Source of the DNA: Anaerolineales bacterium UBA6055
GTDB taxonomy: Bacteria; Chloroflexota; Anaerolineae; Aggregatilineales; Phototrophicaceae
Direction: 5' to 3'
NCBI GenBank assembly: GCA_002428985.1
Contig: DIYL01000047.1
Location: 248,001-312,000, forward strand
Length of the DNA stretch: 64,000 bases
Shown: positions 7,798 to 16,550 of the stretch, piece by piece
How the letters are laid out: every line of letters starts with the position of its first letter
How positions within the stretch are numbered: position 1 is the stretch's first letter
Notes under the pieces: generated by a model
Seen by the model: the letters and a program-made list of their open reading frames with translations, nothing else
What the model was told of the DNA's origin: nothing
Databases searched by the model: none
Translations under genes and position numbers: made by a program

Positions 7798-8553
7798 ATG
7801 AAGATTAAATCAATTATTTTAGTGCTAATATGTCTCTTGAATATAACAAATGCATCTTCACAAGGAAGTGATGATAGCCTACTGACTCAATATCACTGTC
7901 ATTTTCCTTGTTGGTATGATTTGATTCCGGGAGAATCAACATTTTTAGATGTAATCCAGACACTACCACAGATTGAATTTATTTTTGAAGCTAAACAGAT
8001 CAGATCACATACATATAAATCTATAAGATACGATAAAACAACAACTACTACTCTTCGATGGTGGTATGAGAGCGTCACAGAAACTAGTAGATTGCATATA
8101 GATGATTTCTATTTAACCGAAATATCAATTTACCCTAATATAGAGTTTACGCTCCAAGAAATATTATCGTTCTATGGAATCCCAGAGGCAATCTTGCTGA
8201 ATTCATATTATGAACATCACATGGGTATTCTGTTTATAGAGTTATTAGCTTACTATCCACAAATGGGTCTAATCGTAATGTTTGAAGTTAACTCTGACAC
8301 ACCTGAAAGCACCTCGATCCCACTTGATCTAACTTTGCCGGGTACATACTTTAGTCTCTATAAACCAAGTGATAATCTTGAACAGTTTATAACTCATATC
8401 AGTGTTTATCCACCTGATCATGAATCTACTATAGATAGAATAAATCGATTACATTGTTGGGATGAAAATATTGAAATCCAGATAGTATCAGTATATGAAT
8501 CGACATATTTTGCATATATTCCTCAAAATCAAAACTGTCAGGTAGTTCCCTAG
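7798..8553 (+). CDS. Secreted hypothetical protein
   Basis: 251 residues starting at ATG 7798 behind AGGGGG. An N-terminal signal peptide is evident (IILVLICLLNITNAS, cleavage likely before SQGSD). The mature part begins with CHFPCWYDLIPGESTF, a short Cys pair with a WYD-L-x-PG-x-S pattern, followed by alternating beta strands. It contains four Cys in total. I have seen the C-x-P-C-W-x-G-I-x-PG opening in secreted proteins of Chloroflexota but cannot name a family. Convergent with the gene ending at 8604. Confidence 0.7.
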   Translation: MKIKSIILVLICLLNITNASSQGSDDSLLTQYHCHFPCWYDLIPGESTFLDVIQTLPQIEFIFEAKQIRSHTYKSIRYDKTTTTTLRWWYESVTETSRLHIDDFYLTEISIYPNIEFTLQEILSFYGIPEAILLNSYYEHHMGILFIELLAYYPQMGLIVMFEVNSDTPESTSIPLDLTLPGTYFSLYKPSDNLEQFITHISVYPPDHESTIDRINRLHCWDENIEIQIVSVYESTYFAYIPQNQNCQVVP

Positions 8554-8603
8554 ATTATTTAGTGTAAGCGTCGTACTAGAGTTGCCTATGTGAGCCATAC
8601 TGA

Positions 8604-9443
8604 TTACCCCGTGTAGAGTTTATTTTGCGACATATTCGCCCCTTCAAAAAAGTCTGTATCTTCTTTAGGATTACCATCATCATCAAGTTCGTTTTCAAGC
8701 ATTCGATACGCGCGTTCAGTGAGTGCTGTAAGATCATCACTGTTTATATTTGCCTGCAATTCACTACCTTCATAAACAAACGTATCCATAATGTGATGAA
8801 AACTGTCTGCCGATGGAGTCTGTTTAAATGTCAGGACAGCTTGTTGAAACTCTAATTCATTCCCAAAGGACCATCTCTTCGCTAACTCAAATAAATTCGA
8901 TATGTCGCTTTTATTGCCATTTGTAAGAATGTCATCTGGCGTTTTATATCCTACAAAACGCCCACGTTGCCTCCTATTAAAGAATCCGGTTGATTTTTGC
9001 TTACTCTCTAGCCATTCCGCGAAAGCTGGTTTTAGTGTATTCGTACTATTAACAGTCGCATATGCATTATCAAATGCTTTGACTAAGGGTATACCTGCTT
9101 GTCGTTTGCTAAAACGCTTATTTCGTCTTTTTGCTTCTTTATCATTCTTAGGTGCAAATTTTCGCTGTACTGTCCGGGTATCTTGCGTTGTTTGGTTAAG
9201 CGTCGGTGTAGACTGATTTGATTGCATCGAATTTTGTTTTGCTTGCTTTACAAGCCGATTAACAACCTGATTACCATGTGTTGCCTGTAATTGTTGGACA
9301 ACCGACGGGGTTAGATTTTCTTCAGTAGGATGTTCTATCACACGCTGTAAAATACTTCGACTCACCTGTGATGAACGCGACGATGTTATTTTCGGAATGG
9401 TATGAGTCGTTTGTTTGGTACGATTGATGTGTTGTCGTGTCAT
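8604..9443 (-). CDS. eCIS-cargo-like protein with RGS-like C-terminal domain (copy A)
   Basis: 279 residues; ATG 9443 behind GGAGG is preferred to an ATG 11 codons upstream because the paralogue starts identically (MTRxHIxRTKQ). Residues 51-64 hold QLQATHGNQVVNRL, a form of the LQR-x-x-GN-x-x-V motif carried by proteins associated with extracellular contractile injection systems. Residues 65-110 are a polar, basic linker. Residues about 120-255 resemble the regulator-of-G-protein-signalling fold: FAEWLESKQ, then EFQQAVLTFKQTPS, SFHHIMDTFVYEGSELQANI and ALTERAYRML. Asn232 in ANI aligns with the second catalytic Asn of RGS GTPase activators; the first is not clearly conserved. The RGS assignment is mine by eye. 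Confidence 0.7.
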   Translation of the reverse strand: MTRQHINRTKQTTHTIPKITSSRSSQVSRSILQRVIEHPTEENLTPSVVQQLQATHGNQVVNRLVKQAKQNSMQSNQSTPTLNQTTQDTRTVQRKFAPKNDKEAKRRNKRFSKRQAGIPLVKAFDNAYATVNSTNTLKPAFAEWLESKQKSTGFFNRRQRGRFVGYKTPDDILTNGNKSDISNLFELAKRWSFGNELEFQQAVLTFKQTPSADSFHHIMDTFVYEGSELQANINSDDLTALTERAYRMLENELDDDGNPKEDTDFFEGANMSQNKLYTG

Positions 9444-9502
9444 ATGATCCTCCATAAAGGTGTGTACAGCATGCAAGAAATTGAAGCCTCCTCAGAAGGT
9501 CA

Positions 9503-10351
9503 TCAGTTATTATTTTGGTGGGTTAAGAGTCTGTTTTGCGTCATGTGATCCCCAGAGAATAAGGTGTCTACTTGGGGATTACCATTATCATCGAGTTCGT
9601 TTTCAATCATCCGATACGCGCGTTCAACCAGTCCATCGCGATCAATCCCCGATATATTGACATGAGATTTACCATCTCGATAAATAAACTTCTCCATAAT
9701 GTCATGAAAACCGTCTGCCGATGGATTCTGTTTAAATTTCACGACAGCTTGCTGAAATAAAACTGCCTCATGACAATGACCTTTAATCGCTACCTCCAAT
9801 AACTCCGATATATCGCTTTTATTACCCCTTTTGAGAACGTGATCAGGTGTGAGATACCCTGCAAAACGTTCACGTTTCCGCTTACCAAAAAATCCGGTTG
9901 ATTTTTTATTTTGAGTTATCCATGCAAGGAACTTGCTATTAAATTTGTTCTGATTGTTAAGAAATTTATATACTGCATCAAATGCTTTGACTAAGGGTAT
10001 ACCCTCTTGTTTTCTTTCAAAGCCTTTGTTACGTTTTTTGGCTTCGTTATCATTATTAGGCGGGTATTGTCGCTGTACGGTCTCGGTATCTTGCGTTGTT
10101 TGGTTAATCGTCGGTGTAGAAGGATCGGTTTGCTTCGAATTTTGCTTGGCTTGCTGCACAAGGCGATTAACAACCTGATTACCGTGTGTCGTCTGTAGCT
10201 GTTGGATAACCGATGGCGTTAGATTTTCTTCGGTGGGATGTTCTATCACACGCTGTAGGATATTCCGCTGAACCTGTGATGAACTAGGTTGTGATACTTG
10301 CGAAATAGTTGAAACCCCTTGTTTTGTGCGATGGATGTGTCGTCGCGTCAT
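9503..10351 (-). CDS. eCIS-cargo-like protein with RGS-like C-terminal domain (copy B)
   Basis: 282 residues, ATG 10351 behind GGAGAG. It aligns without gaps to the downstream paralogue for about the first 235 residues, most strongly over 30-100 (ILQRVIEHPTEENLTPSV; QLQTTHGNQVVNRL). The C-terminal domain keeps the same RGS-like pattern: FQQAVVKFKQNPSADGFHDI, MEKFIYRDGKSHVNIS (Asn232 again), VERAYRMIENELDD. The linker and the region 185-200 are the most diverged. There is no signal peptide or membrane helix, as expected for cargo loaded into a contractile particle. Transcribed before copy A with a 59-base gap, so probably one operon. No sheath, tube or baseplate genes lie in the window. Confidence 0.7.
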   Translation of the reverse strand: MTRRHIHRTKQGVSTISQVSQPSSSQVQRNILQRVIEHPTEENLTPSVIQQLQTTHGNQVVNRLVQQAKQNSKQTDPSTPTINQTTQDTETVQRQYPPNNDNEAKKRNKGFERKQEGIPLVKAFDAVYKFLNNQNKFNSKFLAWITQNKKSTGFFGKRKRERFAGYLTPDHVLKRGNKSDISELLEVAIKGHCHEAVLFQQAVVKFKQNPSADGFHDIMEKFIYRDGKSHVNISGIDRDGLVERAYRMIENELDDNGNPQVDTLFSGDHMTQNRLLTHQNNN

Positions 10352-10679
10352 ATGTCTCTCCACAAAATCTGATAATTTGAATTTTTTGAGGATGTATATG
10401 CCCAAACTATCATAAACACATCACTGATTTCGTCACCCATACGGGTGATTTACCATGAGCATTGGGTAAGTTATCGCAGGATGAATGATGACTGCTTTAC
10501 TCAAGCATCAATGCGAATAAAGAACTTTGTACGCACCTTAAGTTGCCGAGTGTGTCGTTATAAATGTCCCGCCAAATTAAATTACGCGTTCTAAACAAAA
10601 GTTAATCATAGTATCACTAGTACGGGTGCTGAAACTGACTATACTGATACGAATTGAACATTTCAAAAGAGGTAACAAT

Positions 10680-11420
10680 ATGAAGCACATCACTAAATTT
10701 CTACTTCTTATCGCTTTATCAGTGGTTTTAGCTGCCTGTGGTGGGGATAGCTCTAGTGGTACGACCGACGATACAAATGCTGAAGCGGCGAATGAACAGG
10801 TCGTCGAGAATGATACAACGGATACCAATGAAGAAACAGAAGAGGAAGCAAATACAACGAATACCGAAGAGACTGAAAATACAGCTCAAGAGGTCGCAGC
10901 CGAAGATTCAGAATTTCAAGTTGATATAACAGGTTCTGTAACGAGTACGATTGCAGACACAAGTGCAGAAGTCTTCTGCAGTGAAGATGCATTCTTCTCT
11001 GATCCAGAAAATGCTACGCCTATCATCCAGTTAACCGGCGGTGATGTATACGGTGAATATGTGCGCCTCTATATTCCATATGGAACAGAAGCTGGAACAT
11101 ATCCGCTATTTGGTGAACTCGGGGCATCACTTGAAGCGAGTGAGTACCAACCGTTCCCACGAGTTGGTACAGCATTCATTTTCTATAATAGCAATGACAG
11201 TGTGGATTGGGATTATGGTGAAGGTACCATCACATTAGCGTCACTACCCACTGGTGGTGGCGAAATAGCTCAGGGTGACTTTAGTATTGAGTTGCTCACA
11301 ACAGATAGCGACTATGAAGAAGGTAGTACAGTAACCCTCACTGGTGAATTTGAATATGCAGCTGAATCCTTTGACTTCACAAATGATGTTGAGACCTATA
11401 CAGAAAATCCTTGTGAATAA
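10680..11420 (+). CDS. Lipoprotein with acidic linker and beta-rich C-terminal domain
   Basis: 246 residues from ATG 10680 behind AGAGGT. The signal peptide ends in lipobox LAAC (FLLLIALSVVLAACGGDSSS), so Cys20 should be lipidated and anchor the protein outside the cytoplasmic membrane. Residues 22-80 are a Thr/Glu/Asp/Asn low-complexity tether. Residues 85-246 are strand-rich with two Cys (VFCSEDAFF and the terminal NPCE) that could form a disulfide. No family recognised. A terminator follows 50 bases after the stop, so it is likely a single-gene unit. Confidence 0.75.
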   Translation: MKHITKFLLLIALSVVLAACGGDSSSGTTDDTNAEAANEQVVENDTTDTNEETEEEANTTNTEETENTAQEVAAEDSEFQVDITGSVTSTIADTSAEVFCSEDAFFSDPENATPIIQLTGGDVYGEYVRLYIPYGTEAGTYPLFGELGASLEASEYQPFPRVGTAFIFYNSNDSVDWDYGEGTITLASLPTGGGEIAQGDFSIELLTTDSDYEEGSTVTLTGEFEYAAESFDFTNDVETYTENPCE

Positions 11421-11470
11421 GTTTCTAGCTATTGAAGTGATTGTCGAACGATAGTGTAATTGTGTAATCG

Positions 11471-11501
11471 AAAATGCCTTGCAAAAACAGGGCATTTTTG
11501 A
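11471..11501 (+). terminator. Intrinsic terminator of the lipoprotein gene
   Basis: AAAATGCC (11471-11478) pairs with GGCATTTT (11491-11498), extended by a wobble pair, around a 12-base loop and running into TTTTTG. Confidence 0.75.
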
Positions 11502-11649
11502 CTTAGACTGATGCCATAAGACAGATTAAATGATCGAACAATAACCAAGAATTTCTGGAGTTTGCCCACAGTCAGAATTATCATTTGCATTCTCACTAAA
11601 CCTAAAGAAAATATAATTACACCAAATAATAATCATCTGGAGTATTGTT

Positions 11650-12693
11650 GTGGAATCCAAAGAACAGTTTACAATTGCTATCGTCGCATATGGAAAGTAC
11701 GCACAACCGGGAGAATATTGGTTCGATGATGATTGGTTACGAGCAGAACTTATTCAACAGGGACATTATGTAGATATAATAGATTGGACATTGGCAGGAA
11801 ATCTCTTAAATTATGATTCCATCTACATTAGTAGTACTTGGAACTTTCACCATGACCCGATGCGCTTTCTTCGCTGGCTAAAAAGCTGTGAGAGTGATGG
11901 AAAACGACGATTAATTAACGACAGTAAGCTGTTACAAAAAGGAGTCTCCAAATATGACTATATGAGCCGTCTAATGGAACATTTCCCAAATCAAGTTACC
12001 CCTACACGCTTTTTCCCTTCTTCACATATATCAAATCCATCCTCTTTTTTTGATAAACTGTCAGATGATGAAACGTTAAGTAAGTGGATCAAGAGTAATC
12101 TAGATACAGATCCCCTATGGGAACATCAAGACCTTGTTCTGAAACCAGCTTGCTCTGCAGATGGTCATATGACATATCTATATAAACGAACCAATGACGA
12201 ACGACTCGTTGCTTCATGGCATCAAGATAAGATACTCACTGATGATGATCAAGTTGACAAAGCCTTCACCGAGATTTGTGGTCAGTTTGATAATCTTGGT
12301 GCAATGCTTCAGATTTATCAAACTGGTGTAGAGGCAGGCGAATACTCGCTAACCTTCTTTGATGGATTATTTAGTCATGCTATTCGTAAACCAGCCGGTT
12401 TCCGTCAAGATATTTCGGGCAAACGAGTCTATGTGCCTAAATTGGGTTTGCCATCAGGTATGTTAGATACTGCTGATAACATGTTGAACTTTATGCGTAA
12501 ACGCTACGGTGAGTATGCCTTGACACGTGTTCGTACAGATTTTTTCGTAAATAAGCAGAGTATAGTATTAAGTGAGTTTGAATTTTTAGAGCCCAATACG
12601 AATCTTAAGATTGTACCACTTGATGAACGTTCGGAACTAATCAAGAGGTATGCAGATGCTATCATTGCACAAACGGCTCGATTAAATGAGTAA
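11650..12693 (+). CDS. ATP-grasp domain protein (RimK/glutathione-synthetase-like), substrate unknown
   Basis: 347 residues, GTG 11650 behind TGGAG. The N-terminal part has the pre-ATP-grasp pattern of a sugar-free ligase: VDIIDWTLAGNLLNYDSIYI, then STWNFHHDPMRFLRWL and LINDSKLLQKGVSKYDYM. The ATP-grasp core shows LVLKPACSADG (ATP-binding Lys), LQIYQTGVEAGEYSLTFFDG, FSHAIRKPAG and the metal-binding LSEFEFLEPNTNL near the C-terminus. Such enzymes join a carboxylate to an amine through an acyl-phosphate. Related proteins of this type are usually annotated only as ATP-grasp. It stands alone between unrelated genes, so its substrate cannot be inferred from context. Confidence 0.8.
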   Translation: MESKEQFTIAIVAYGKYAQPGEYWFDDDWLRAELIQQGHYVDIIDWTLAGNLLNYDSIYISSTWNFHHDPMRFLRWLKSCESDGKRRLINDSKLLQKGVSKYDYMSRLMEHFPNQVTPTRFFPSSHISNPSSFFDKLSDDETLSKWIKSNLDTDPLWEHQDLVLKPACSADGHMTYLYKRTNDERLVASWHQDKILTDDDQVDKAFTEICGQFDNLGAMLQIYQTGVEAGEYSLTFFDGLFSHAIRKPAGFRQDISGKRVYVPKLGLPSGMLDTADNMLNFMRKRYGEYALTRVRTDFFVNKQSIVLSEFEFLEPNTNLKIVPLDERSELIKRYADAIIAQTARLNE

Positions 12694-12722
12694 AAATGCA
12701 CGGTGTTTGCTGAGGTCAGTTG

Positions 12723-12782
12723 CATAATCCAACTATATCCGATAACAACACCCAAAAATTCTCCAGTTATACCCTCATCCTA
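12723..12782 (+). repeat. Interspersed intergenic repeat, copy C (tail only)
   Basis: CATAATCCAACTATATCCGA followed by TAACAACACCCAAAAATTCT and CCAGTTATACCCTCATC, matching the family tail. It lies between the convergent ATP-grasp and receiver genes. Confidence 0.55.
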
Positions 12783-12801
12783 TGGTTGCATAAATTCGAA
12801 T

Positions 12802-13167
12802 TTAGCCGACGGATAAGACTTGATGAACAATTCGAAGTAATTTAGAGCTTCGCAATGGTTTTGCAAGAAAAGCATTACACCCTGCTTCCAATAAATCATC
12901 CTTGGAATCAATGTCCGCAGTTAGAGCGATAATAGGGATGCTTTTGGTTTCACTTGAGACCCGCAACGCTTGTGTTGCTTCGATACCTGTCATTTCAGGC
13001 ATATGATGGTCCATTAAAATTAGATCAGGTTGTTTTTCAACTGCAGTATCATAAGCCTCAAGACCATTGATTGCTTGCAATACTGTGAAACCCATGCGCT
13101 CCAAAATCATAGTAGCAACCATCATATTATCTTCGTTATCTTCAGCAACTAGGATTTGAGCGTTCAT
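12802..13167 (-). CDS. Stand-alone receiver domain protein
   Basis: 121 residues, a single response-regulator receiver with no output domain. Key residues: acidic pair in LVAEDNEDN (9-10), phosphoacceptor Asp53 in LILMDHHMPEM, Thr in IIALTAD, Lys103 in FLAKPL. Start ATG 13167 with GGAGT upstream. Proteins of this kind act as phosphate shuttles or sinks, or bind partners directly. It lies 79 bases downstream of another receiver-only gene and 3.7 kb from the receiver cluster behind the kinase ending at 18116, all on the same strand. Confidence 0.9.
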   Translation of the reverse strand: MNAQILVAEDNEDNMMVATMILERMGFTVLQAINGLEAYDTAVEKQPDLILMDHHMPEMTGIEATQALRVSSETKSIPIIALTADIDSKDDLLEAGCNAFLAKPLRSSKLLRIVHQVLSVG

Positions 13168-13246
13168 TTGGTACTCCGTGATTTTAAATCAATTACAATA
13201 GTTTATAGTAAATTAAATGCGACTATATCGATTAAAGCGATGGTTT

Positions 13247-13714
13247 TTAGCTGGATAGACGAAGAGGCTCTGATGTTCGACCAGTTGTCAACATGTCACA
13301 GATTTCATCAATAATTGTCATGACACTGAATGGCTTTGCAATCATTCCTGCGAATCCATCTTGCTTCAACTGATTCCGTACATTATAAGATTGATGAGCG
13401 GTAACCGCGATGACAGGAACATGTGACACATTAGGTGTCGCATCCAGAAAACGCTTCATATCCCAACCATCAACATCAGGCATTGCTAAATCTAAGAGAA
13501 TTAGAGACGGTTGAAAGTCTAACACTTTTTCCATACCTTCAATTCCCCCACTAGCTTTTTCAATAGTTGCACCATTTAGCTCAAGTATGGCAGATAAGAC
13601 TGTAACATTATCTTCAACATCGTCTACGATTAGTACTCTCCACTGATTGACATTATCCTGTCTCATGACCAATTGTTGATTCATATCCGGAGCTGCACTT
13701 GCTTTAATATTCAT
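13247..13714 (-). CDS. Stand-alone receiver domain protein with short N-terminal tail
   Basis: 155 residues. After an unstructured 22-residue tail (Met/Gln-rich) comes one receiver domain: VLIVDDVEDN, phosphoacceptor Asp75 in LILLDLAMPDVDGWD, VIAVTAHQ, Lys127 in MIAKPF. It ends about 20 residues after the last helix, so there is no output domain. A nearer ATG 11 codons in (MNQQL) is possible. Followed by the receiver gene at 13167, probably in one transcript. The likely phosphodonor is the membrane kinase 4-6 kb upstream on the same strand or a Hpt protein outside the window. Confidence 0.88.
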   Translation of the reverse strand: MNIKASAAPDMNQQLVMRQDNVNQWRVLIVDDVEDNVTVLSAILELNGATIEKASGGIEGMEKVLDFQPSLILLDLAMPDVDGWDMKRFLDATPNVSHVPVIAVTAHQSYNVRNQLKQDGFAGMIAKPFSVMTIIDEICDMLTTGRTSEPLRLSS

Positions 13715-13885
13715 TATCTGCCCTTTAAGAGTTATGATGCAATCTGTGTATGATTTTTAGGATGAAATACGCTATAGCCTCACTATATGTTATATTATTA
13801 CAACTTGACTGTGATTGTAATCCGCCAGCTCGGTAGTTCTGAACTAACCACTTGACCAGTTTTAATTCTCAGTATTGCAGCGTTG

Positions 13886-13930
13886 TTGCCAAATTATATC
13901 CGAGGACAATAACCTGAAATATCTAGTTCT
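13886..13930 (+). repeat. Interspersed intergenic repeat, copy D (tail only)
   Basis: TTGCCAAATTATATCCGAGG then ACAATAACCTGAAATATC. It overlaps the last codons and stop of the LRR gene ending at 13923, on the opposite strand. Confidence 0.55.
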
Positions 13931-14942
13931 GTCCGTGTATTATACCGCTCCGTTTCGATTTACGTCGCCGCCGATAATACTGCCATCTCAATGTCAGAAT
14001 ACCAACTACTAGTAGCCCAAGTCCCGATGCTACACTAGCTACTATGCCTCGCATGTGCCACATGGCTTGATTCTCAAGGTAATCTAAAATTGAACTTGTC
14101 CCGCCTTCTACAATCTCCGCTGGCAGGTCGTCTAGCAAGTAAGTGTCTACCCATAGACCAGTAGAGCCATTAAGACATAAATTTCTAGTGTCTGCTAATT
14201 GCTTCAACCGATATAATACTAGCGGTATATGATCTAAACGATTGTATTGGATATTTAAATAACACAATTTACTTAGATCTCCAATACTGGCAGGTAATTT
14301 AAGTAGCTGGTTGTTCGCCACAAAAAGTACTTGCAATTGAGTGAGGTTACTTAGACTCTCCGGCAACTCACTCAATTGATTATTACCCAATCCAAGCCTT
14401 TGCAAGTTAGTGAGGTTGCCTAGACTCTCCGGCAACTCACTCAATTGATTACCCCACAAATTAAGTTCCTGAAGGTTGCTCAGGTTCCATACGCTCTCCG
14501 GCAACTCACTCAACTGATTATTAAACAATCCGAGCATCTGCAAGTTAGTGAGGTTCCCAATGCTTTCTGGCAATTCAATCAACCGATTGTTAGCCAATTC
14601 AAGCTCACGCAAATTACTAAGACTCCCTACACTCTCTGGTAACTTAATCAAGTGGTTACGAGCTAGGACAAGCTCACGCAGGCTAATGAGATTACCGATG
14701 CTCTCGGGTAATTCAACCAACCGATTGCTTGTTAAGACAAGCTCTTGTAAATCAACTAAATCACCAATTTGTGGCGGGAGTGTACTCAGGTTCAACTCAG
14801 ATAAATCCAGTTCGGTTGCGCCACTTTTTGCTGCTGTTGCAATTCGTTCAAGAGCAATTTCATATGTAGTTGAGTAATCCTGTGCTAAGTTAACACCAAT
14901 ACACAACCAGATTATGCACCACAAAGCGATCCCTGTTTTCAC
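13923..14942 (-). CDS. Leucine-rich-repeat membrane protein with 9 repeats (copy 1)
   Basis: 339 residues, GTG 14942 behind GAGGAG. A signal peptide (IALWCIIWLCIGVNLAQD) leads to nine 23-residue LRRs of the plant-like LPESIGNLTNLQ-x-L-x-L type, about residues 40-250. A short cap (LNGSTGLWVDTYLLDDLPAE) follows, then VEGGTSSILDYLENQ, one membrane helix near 300-320 (GIVASVASGLGLLVVGILTL) and a basic tail (YYRRRRKSKR). The predicted layout is an extracytoplasmic LRR domain anchored by a single C-terminal helix, with only a stub inside. Such domains bind proteins or peptides. It is a paralogue of the gene at 15145. Confidence 0.88.
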   Translation of the reverse strand: MKTGIALWCIIWLCIGVNLAQDYSTTYEIALERIATAAKSGATELDLSELNLSTLPPQIGDLVDLQELVLTSNRLVELPESIGNLISLRELVLARNHLIKLPESVGSLSNLRELELANNRLIELPESIGNLTNLQMLGLFNNQLSELPESVWNLSNLQELNLWGNQLSELPESLGNLTNLQRLGLGNNQLSELPESLSNLTQLQVLFVANNQLLKLPASIGDLSKLCYLNIQYNRLDHIPLVLYRLKQLADTRNLCLNGSTGLWVDTYLLDDLPAEIVEGGTSSILDYLENQAMWHMRGIVASVASGLGLLVVGILTLRWQYYRRRRKSKRSGIIHGQN

Positions 14943-15031
14943 GCATCTCTCCTCTTATCTGACACACCTTACTACAAGTGTAGCTAGCATTGCGGTGACA
15001 TACCTATACGACTAACCAACGGTCGATGACA

Positions 15032-15060
15032 CAAAACGCCCTACCGAAGTAGAGCATTTC
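15032..15060 (-). terminator. Terminator with cUUCGg-type tetraloop (hairpin part of repeat copy E)
   Basis: On the minus strand AAATGCTCTAC pairs with GTAGGGCGTTT (two wobble pairs) around TTCG closed by C-G, then TTTTGTGT. It lies about 85 bases beyond the stop of the LRR gene ending at 15145 and is well placed to end its transcript. Confidence 0.65.
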
Positions 15061-15074
15061 TGTCTGGGGTGATG

Positions 15075-15120
15075 GTTATAAGCCCAATTATGTTTAAAAG
15101 AGAAGCGCGGACAATAACCT
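15075..15120 (+). repeat. Interspersed intergenic repeat, copy E (tail)
   Basis: ATAAGCCCAATTATGTTTAA then an insertion and GCGGACAATAACCTG. It directly follows the hairpin at 15032-15060, forming the composite hairpin-plus-tail element. Confidence 0.5.
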
Positions 15121-15144
15121 GTGTATGTTAGCTCTGTTCGCACA

Positions 15145-16353
15145 TCAGATCTCACTAATTTTCCGTTTTACTTTATGTCCTCGATAATTTCGCAATCTTA
15201 TTGCAAGAAGGCTGAAAATTGACAATCCTAGAGTAAATGTGATGATAGCCATAATCTTACGTATGTGCCAAACCCACTGATTCTTCAAATAATTCAAAAT
15301 TGATTCTATTCCACCTTCTACAACTACATTTGGTAGCTTATCCAATAGATATTTGTCAACATCTAAGCCCATTCGGGGAAGAGTTGTACATTTCTGATTT
15401 ACTAGATTACGTAGTCGATATAATTGTGTAGGAATATATTCAAAGGCATTACCTTGAATATTTAGATAACACAGTGCACTGAGATCTCCAATACTCTCTG
15501 GTAACTCATTTAAATTGTTATTTTGCAGATAAAGTTGTAGTAGGCGACTCATATTCCCGATACTTAAGGGTAGCGCAATCAGGTCATTGTTACTTAAGTA
15601 TAGTCCCTGTAAATTGCTCAGATTTCCTATGCTCTCCGGAAGTATTTTTAGTCTGTTATCACGTAAATATAGACTATGCAAACTTCTTAGGTTTCCAATA
15701 CTATTAGGCAACTTGCTCAGATTATTATTGGATAAGCTTAAGCTAGATAAGTTGATTAAATTCTCAATACTGTAAGGTAGCTCACTCAAATTATTATCAT
15801 CCAGACGTAGTGAAGTTAAGCTAAATAAACTGCCAAGCTCTTCGGGTAACTTAACCAACTGATTATTTTGTAAATCTAGAGACTGCAAGTTAGTTAGATT
15901 TCCGATACCTTCTGGAAGCTCAATCAACCTATTATGTTCTAAAGACAAATACTCCAAGTTAATTAGATTTCCTATAGACTCTGGTAGTTTAACTAAATCA
16001 TTCCGCCACAAATATAGAGATTGCAAATTTGTTAAACTCTCCACGCTTTGTGGCAATTTAACAAATTCATTAAAAGATAAGTCAAGCCACTGTAAGTTAG
16101 TTAAGTTCTCAATACTCGCAGGTAAATCATCCAGATTATTACCATGTAGATTGAGTCCTTCTAAATGAATCAGATCACCAATTTGTGGGGGAAGCTCCTG
16201 CAAACCCAAACTGACTAAACTCAGTTGAGTTGCTTCATTATCTGCTGCAGATTCTATCAATTGTATAGCTTGCTCATAGCCGCTAATCTCATCCTGTGCG
16301 GAATTAATACCTATCGATAGCAAGAATATAGTTAACATTATCCAATAATTCAC
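15145..16353 (-). CDS. Leucine-rich-repeat membrane protein with 12 repeats (copy 2)
   Basis: 402 residues, GTG 16353 behind AAAGGA. It has the same architecture as its downstream paralogue: signal peptide (WIMLTIFLLSIGINSAQD), twelve 23-residue repeats of the LPESIGNLxNLQ type (about 42-320), a cap with Cys residues, VEGGIESILNYLKNQ, one membrane helix (IMAIITFTLGLSIFSLLAIR) and a basic tail ending KVKRKISEI. It has three more repeats than copy 1, consistent with repeat gain or loss after duplication. No kinase or other enzymatic domain is attached. The surrounding genes are receivers and a sensor kinase, so a role in extracellular recognition linked to signalling is possible but unproven. 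Confidence 0.88.
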   Translation of the reverse strand: MNYWIMLTIFLLSIGINSAQDEISGYEQAIQLIESAADNEATQLSLVSLGLQELPPQIGDLIHLEGLNLHGNNLDDLPASIENLTNLQWLDLSFNEFVKLPQSVESLTNLQSLYLWRNDLVKLPESIGNLINLEYLSLEHNRLIELPEGIGNLTNLQSLDLQNNQLVKLPEELGSLFSLTSLRLDDNNLSELPYSIENLINLSSLSLSNNNLSKLPNSIGNLRSLHSLYLRDNRLKILPESIGNLSNLQGLYLSNNDLIALPLSIGNMSRLLQLYLQNNNLNELPESIGDLSALCYLNIQGNAFEYIPTQLYRLRNLVNQKCTTLPRMGLDVDKYLLDKLPNVVVEGGIESILNYLKNQWVWHIRKIMAIITFTLGLSIFSLLAIRLRNYRGHKVKRKISEI

Positions 16354-16494
16354 AACATTGTCCTTTCAACTTATATCTCTTGCTACAATATTAATGAATT
16401 ACAAAGCATGTAAGCATCCGACTACCCAGCGACTTTCCTACGAATCTTATAATCAAAAACACCTTGCATTTGCAGAGCATTTAACTGGATAGTA

Positions 16495-16533
16495 TACCCC
16501 AAGCCAAATTATATCTGAGGACAAGAGAATTCC
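16495..16533 (+). repeat. Interspersed intergenic repeat, copy F (truncated)
   Basis: CCCCAAGCCAAATTATATCT then GAGGACAAGAGAATTCCT. It keeps the first half of the tail and loses the AATAACC part. Confidence 0.5.
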
Positions 16534-16550
16534 TACATAACACTATTTAC

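Noticed and set aside
13950..16300. Periodic 69-bp repeats that could suggest a CRISPR array
   Set aside because: The period is exactly 23 codons in an open frame and the units encode LRRs; there are no equal-length unique spacers.
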